Of a stretch of DNA of 34,407 nucleotides, positions 31,256-34,407 are shown one piece after another. The position numbers and the translations under genes are program-made. The notes beneath the pieces were generated by a model, which was not told the origin of the DNA, did no database searches, and was given only the letters and a program-made list of their open reading frames with translations. The stretch's first letter is position 1, and each line of letters begins with the position of its first letter. Source of the stretch: Peptostreptococcaceae bacterium (GTDB lineage Bacteria; Bacillota; Clostridia; Peptostreptococcales; BM714); contig JAENWJ010000014.1 of the NCBI GenBank assembly GCA_016649995.1, positions 1 through 34,407 of the forward strand. The letters are read 5' to 3'.

Positions 31256-32085
31256 ATTCGAGAGCATTGAAAGATAAGATTAGGAATTTAGCTAGAGCTA
31301 ATAACATAGATCCACAATCCTTGATGCAGAACTTCTTTTTAGAACGAATTCTTGCAAGGATTGCCCAAAGTGCTTACAGAAACAACATCATCTTAAAGGG
31401 TGGTTTGCTGATTGCATCTCTCATTGGATCTTCAAAACGAAGCACGATGGACTTAGATGCGACACTCAAGAACTACCCTGCCGACGAGGACAAGATTGTA
31501 GGCTTGATTAAAGAAATTATTGATATTGATGTCAATGATGGCATAACATTTGATTATGTTGGCATCATTTCAATCAGAGAAGAAGATGAGTATAATGGAT
31601 TTCGAATTAAACTTAATGCAAAATTCGAAAGAATAGTCCAGCATTTAAAAATCGACTTTTCTACCGGCGATATAATTACACCCGAAGACATTCACTACAC
31701 ATATAAATCCATGTTCTGTGATGAAATCATAAATATTCAAGCCTACAACATTGAGACAATTATTGCTGAGAAATACGAAACCGTTATCAGAAGAGGTGAA
31801 GCCAATACCAGGATGAAAGACTTTTATGATTTATATGTGTTGAAAGCACTGAAATCTGATGAAATCGATTTTAAAATATTAAGAAGCGCAGTGGAAAATA
31901 CTGTTCTAAAAAGGAATTCAGAAGACTTGATATCGTTTACAGGTGAAATTTTTCAAGGCCTTGAAAAATCTGATGAACTTATGCGATTATGGAATGCATA
32001 TCGTGAAACATATTCTTATGCTAATCATATCGAGTATGCAGAGACTGTAGAAGCCATTAAATGGATTTATGAAAAAACCAGTTAA
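31252..32085 (+). CDS. abiEii: AbiEii-type nucleotidyltransferase toxin
   Basis: A 277-residue toxin of the AbiEii/DUF1814 (MenT-like) family, a polymerase-beta-fold nucleotidyltransferase that stops growth, for some members by modifying tRNA 3' ends. Seen: LKGG (48-51), then GSSKRSTMDLDA with the metal-binding D67 and D69, a later DFST strand, and the helical block IIAEKYETVIRRGEANTRMK with FYDLY. All family landmarks are present, so it should be active. It starts with TTG, preceded by GGAGGT, overlapping the antitoxin stop (TTGA). AbiE systems also act as abortive phage defence. Confidence 0.9.
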   Translation: MNSRALKDKIRNLARANNIDPQSLMQNFFLERILARIAQSAYRNNIILKGGLLIASLIGSSKRSTMDLDATLKNYPADEDKIVGLIKEIIDIDVNDGITFDYVGIISIREEDEYNGFRIKLNAKFERIVQHLKIDFSTGDIITPEDIHYTYKSMFCDEIINIQAYNIETIIAEKYETVIRRGEANTRMKDFYDLYVLKALKSDEIDFKILRSAVENTVLKRNSEDLISFTGEIFQGLEKSDELMRLWNAYRETYSYANHIEYAETVEAIKWIYEKTS

Positions 32086-32216
32086 TTATTTGAATTTCTT
32101 ATCCATCCGTAACCCCTAGGCATCTTAAGGCCCAGCCTATGAACCATCTGCCTTTTGGGGCTTATCCTTGCAGATACTTTTTTCTTTAGGCGCGGCTTCC
32201 TTATTCCTATTTTCAT
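32082..32216 (-). pseudogene. Truncated small basic protein gene
   Basis: A 44-codon frame with AAGGAGATGG before the ATG. The peptide MKIGIRKPRLKKKVSARISP and KMPRGYGWIRN resembles a widespread short, very basic protein of Bacillota and their phages of 55-65 residues that ends in a PKKA.YN..YN.TT-like tail. Here the tail is replaced by Ser-Asn-Asn and a stop that overlaps the abiEii stop, so the AbiE module seems to have cut the gene's 3' end. The family assignment is from memory and modest. Confidence 0.45.
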
Positions 32217-32244
32217 TTATCCATCTCCTTGGTTTAAAGCAGCA

Positions 32245-32267
32245 ACCCCGTCCCCATTTCGTTGAAT
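32245..32267 (-). repeat. REP-like repeat, partial copy 5
   Basis: ACCCCGTCCCCATTTCGTTG with AAT following matches 21724-21744 nearly perfectly; the outer arm of the palindrome is missing. It lies between the ZIP gene stop and the truncated basic-protein gene. Confidence 0.7.
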
Positions 32268-32273
32268 CTATAT

Positions 32274-33089
32274 TTACCCAAGCGCTACATCCAGAACCAT
32301 CATGACGGCGAAACCAAGCATTACGCCTATGCTGGCGATATCTGTGCTTCTCTCCATCTGTGCCTCGGGAATGAGTTCCTCTACTACTACATAGATCATT
32401 GCTCCGGCGGCGAAGGAAAGGGCATATGGAAGTATTGGCCGCATGGCGATTACTGCCAAAGCACCTAAAACGCCGGATATGGGCTCAACCACTCCGGAAG
32501 CCTGGCCGTACATAAAAGCCTTATTCCTTGAAAGGCCTTCCCTCCTAAGGGGTATGGATACTGCGGCTCCCTCGGGGAAGTTCTGTATTCCTATTCCTAT
32601 TCCAAGTGCAATGGCACCGGCCAAGGTAGCCGAGGGAAATCCCGCTGCTATTGCTCCGAACGCAACACCAACAGCCAGCCCCTCCGGGACATTGTGCAGG
32701 GTTATTGCAAGCACAAGAAGAACGCTCCTGTGCCAGCTTGTCTTTACGCCCTCGGCCTCTTCTGTAGGCAGGCCTATGTGAAGGTGAGGTAGAATGTTGT
32801 CGATTAAAAGAAGAAAGCCCCCTCCTGCGAGAAAGCCAACTGCCGCAGGTATCCACGGGGCTATTTGTCCGTCCGCCTCAACCATTTCGATGGCAGGTGC
32901 AAGGAGAGACCAATAGCTTGCTGCTATCATTACTCCTGCAGCAAATCCCAGCATTCCATTTAATACAACTCTATTAATTTCTTTGAAGAAAAAGACCATG
33001 GCAGATCCAAGCGCAGTCATGAGCCATGTGAACATTGTTGCGGCCAAAGCCTGCCAAACCGGGTCTAGTGTGTAGAACCACTGCATCAT
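32274..33089 (-). CDS. ZIP-family metal transporter (GufA type)
   Basis: A 271-residue membrane protein with eight predicted helices, importing zinc or other divalent metals. The metal-site motifs are [10 protein letters not shown] in helix 4 and [13 protein letters not shown] in helix 5, with a short histidine-poor loop (LPHLHIGLP) between helices 3 and 4 and EELIPE near the C-terminus. These place it in the GufA/ZupT branch. The frame is open further upstream (33164), but AAAGGAG precedes two adjacent ATG codons at 33089. It follows the antiporter gene on the same strand after 90 bases. Confidence 0.9.
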   Translation of the reverse strand: MMQWFYTLDPVWQALAATMFTWLMTALGSAMVFFFKEINRVVLNGMLGFAAGVMIAASYWSLLAPAIEMVEADGQIAPWIPAAVGFLAGGGFLLLIDNILPHLHIGLPTEEAEGVKTSWHRSVLLVLAITLHNVPEGLAVGVAFGAIAAGFPSATLAGAIALGIGIGIQNFPEGAAVSIPLRREGLSRNKAFMYGQASGVVEPISGVLGALAVIAMRPILPYALSFAAGAMIYVVVEELIPEAQMERSTDIASIGVMLGFAVMMVLDVALG

Positions 33090-33179
33090 AGTGTCAGCTC
33101 CTTTGTTGTCATATATTTTTATATAACCCTTTTGCCGCACAGCAAAACACCAAAAACTTTCCAATTAAGCAGTTTATTG

Positions 33180-34385
33180 TTACGATTTTTTATCGTACTC
33201 TACATACTCTTCTTTTTCCTTGAAGGCAAGTTTTAACAGCGACGGGGTTATGAGTGTCGTTATAAGCACCATAAGAACAACAGCAGTCAGTTGCTCGTTG
33301 CCTATGACTCCAAGCCCTACTCCAAGGCTTGCAATTATTATGGCAACCTCCGCCCTCGGAATCATACCTATTCCAATCTGAAGAGATTGCTTCCACTTAA
33401 AGCCCGATATTTTCGCGCCAAGCCCGCACCCTATTATCTTTCCTATTATTGCAAAGAATATGAATGACAGTTCAGGCAGGCCCCCAAAGGATATTTTTGT
33501 AAGGTTTATGCCCATTCCAATTGAAACAAAGAATATGGGCGTGAATACCACGCTTCCTATTCTATTGATGTTATGTGTTATGGTGTGCCTGCCATTTGCC
33601 ATGCTTAGTATTACTCCTGCAAAATAGGCGCCCGTTACGGCAGCAACACCCATCTTTTCGGAAAGGAATGCCATTGCAAGTGTAAATATGAGCGCATAGG
33701 ATATCAACATTCTATCTATGTTGAAGATTCCCATGAGTCTCAAGAAAGAAACATTTCCCTTTGAATAGTCCTTTACAGCAATCCCTACTATTGCAACTAT
33801 TATAAAGAATACTACGAGCTTCACTATGACAGATGTCATGCCCGTGCCACTTTCGGGAACAAGAACACTTATTGCAACTGAAAGCAGTATTATACCAACA
33901 ACATCGTCAATTATTGCCGCCCCCAGGATTCCCATCCCCTGTCTGCTTTTAAGTTTATTGAGTTCCCTCAGTGTCTGAACCGATATGCTAACACTGGTAG
34001 CCATTGAAGCCACTCCCATAAATATTGAAAGCGTGAGGTCCCCGCTAAAGAAATAGAAACCCCCGCATACAAGTGCAAACGGTATTGAAACCCCACCAAG
34101 TGCAATGAGCGACGAGGAGCCCTTCGACCTGTTTAGTTCATTCACATCTGTTTCAATCCCAGCTATGAACATCAACATTATTACTCCTATTTGGGAGAAA
34201 TAATATATGATTTCCGTTTTTTCCATGAAGTATGTACCGAGCAAAACCCCTGCAATTATTTGTCCGAGAACCTGGGGCTGCTTGAATTTTTTGCTGATGA
34301 GTCCGCCTATGTTGCCCGCAAGAAGAACAAGCGCCAGCTGAAGCAAAAAATCGTATCCTTCTTCCACAAAAATCCCTTCTTTCAT
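33180..34385 (-). CDS. CPA2-family cation/proton antiporter
   Basis: A 401-residue membrane protein with about 12-13 helices of the monovalent cation:proton antiporter-2 family (NapA/KefB transport domain). The ion-binding Asp-Asp pair is D160-D161 in GAAIIDDVVGII. GQIIAGVLLG (41-50) and FFVSIGMGINL are other family blocks. It ends after the transport domain, without the RCK/TrkA-N domain of KefB/KefC, so it resembles NapA-type Na+/H+ exchangers. AAAGG lies before the ATG. In a cell with a sodium-pumping NQR it would help set internal Na+ and pH. Sodium versus potassium specificity is not decided. Confidence 0.9.
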   Translation of the reverse strand: MKEGIFVEEGYDFLLQLALVLLAGNIGGLISKKFKQPQVLGQIIAGVLLGTYFMEKTEIIYYFSQIGVIMLMFIAGIETDVNELNRSKGSSSLIALGGVSIPFALVCGGFYFFSGDLTLSIFMGVASMATSVSISVQTLRELNKLKSRQGMGILGAAIIDDVVGIILLSVAISVLVPESGTGMTSVIVKLVVFFIIVAIVGIAVKDYSKGNVSFLRLMGIFNIDRMLISYALIFTLAMAFLSEKMGVAAVTGAYFAGVILSMANGRHTITHNINRIGSVVFTPIFFVSIGMGINLTKISFGGLPELSFIFFAIIGKIIGCGLGAKISGFKWKQSLQIGIGMIPRAEVAIIIASLGVGLGVIGNEQLTAVVLMVLITTLITPSLLKLAFKEKEEYVEYDKKS

Positions 34386-34407
34386 AAGAAACCTTTATTT
34401 TCTAAAT

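Noticed and set aside
33110-33179. Terminator between the antiporter and ZIP genes
   Set aside because: TTTTGC/GCAAAA forms only a 6-bp stem and no T-run follows in the direction of transcription.
1-34407. CRISPR array
   Set aside because: No regularly spaced repeats of 25-40 bases were seen; the repeated elements found are dispersed palindromes, a microsatellite and simple direct repeats.

Overview
The window reads as a chromosome segment of an anaerobic, amino-acid-fermenting member of the Clostridia (Bacillota). Evidence: strong AGGAGG-type ribosome binding sites, a tryptophan T-box leader, a carboxyltransferase subunit of the oxaloacetate decarboxylase/pyruvate carboxylase type without a fused biotin domain, a sodium-pumping NQR-type complex, and many amino-acid and peptide enzymes. 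I cannot name the species. GC content is moderate on the left and looks lower from about 22.8 kb rightwards.

Left part (1-11.3 kb), mostly housekeeping and energy metabolism. The start of an IS1380-like transposase runs off the left edge. On the minus strand come nqrB-C-D-E-F (no nqrA), then deoD, an RpiR/MurR regulator and an oadA-like carboxyltransferase gene with a CAA microsatellite in its leader. On the plus strand are a HAD phosphatase, a trkA gene broken by two frame-changing lesions, and an intact, translationally coupled trkH.

Middle (11.3-22.6 kb). A three-gene minus-strand set (Thr/Ser-dehydratase-like, ornithine-cyclodeaminase-like, class I aminotransferase) looks like a module that removes a beta-hydroxyl from an amino acid; a truncated PucR-type regulator lies upstream. 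A T-box with a TGG specifier, followed by a 25-codon ORF carrying two Trp codons, precedes a solo trpB. Then come a UvrD-like helicase, a GNAT acetyltransferase, rmuC with a small unknown partner gene, and a von Willebrand A protein. The rmuC pair is bracketed by two inverted copies of a REP-like palindrome (30 bp identical); three more partial or decayed copies lie further right.

Right part (22.6-34.4 kb), more accessory. A 4.4-kb segment bounded by 21-bp direct repeats, its right end just downstream of a tRNA-Lys, carries DUF3870 - DUF819 membrane protein - transglutaminase-like protein - M19 dipeptidase, a probable uptake and hydrolysis module for an unidentified peptide. Then follow an iodotyrosine-deiodinase-like flavoprotein with the full Glu-Tyr-Lys lid triad, a DUF4143 remnant, a full DUF4143 ATPase, and a type IV AbiE toxin-antitoxin pair with nested operator-like palindromes. 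The AbiE module ends inside a truncated small basic-protein gene. A ZIP metal transporter and a CPA2 cation/proton antiporter close the window.

The main themes are cation handling (NQR, Trk, antiporter, ZIP), amino-acid and peptide catabolism, and a patchwork of decayed genes (trkA, pucR, DUF4143, a zinc-ribbon fragment, a small basic protein) next to repeats and insertions.
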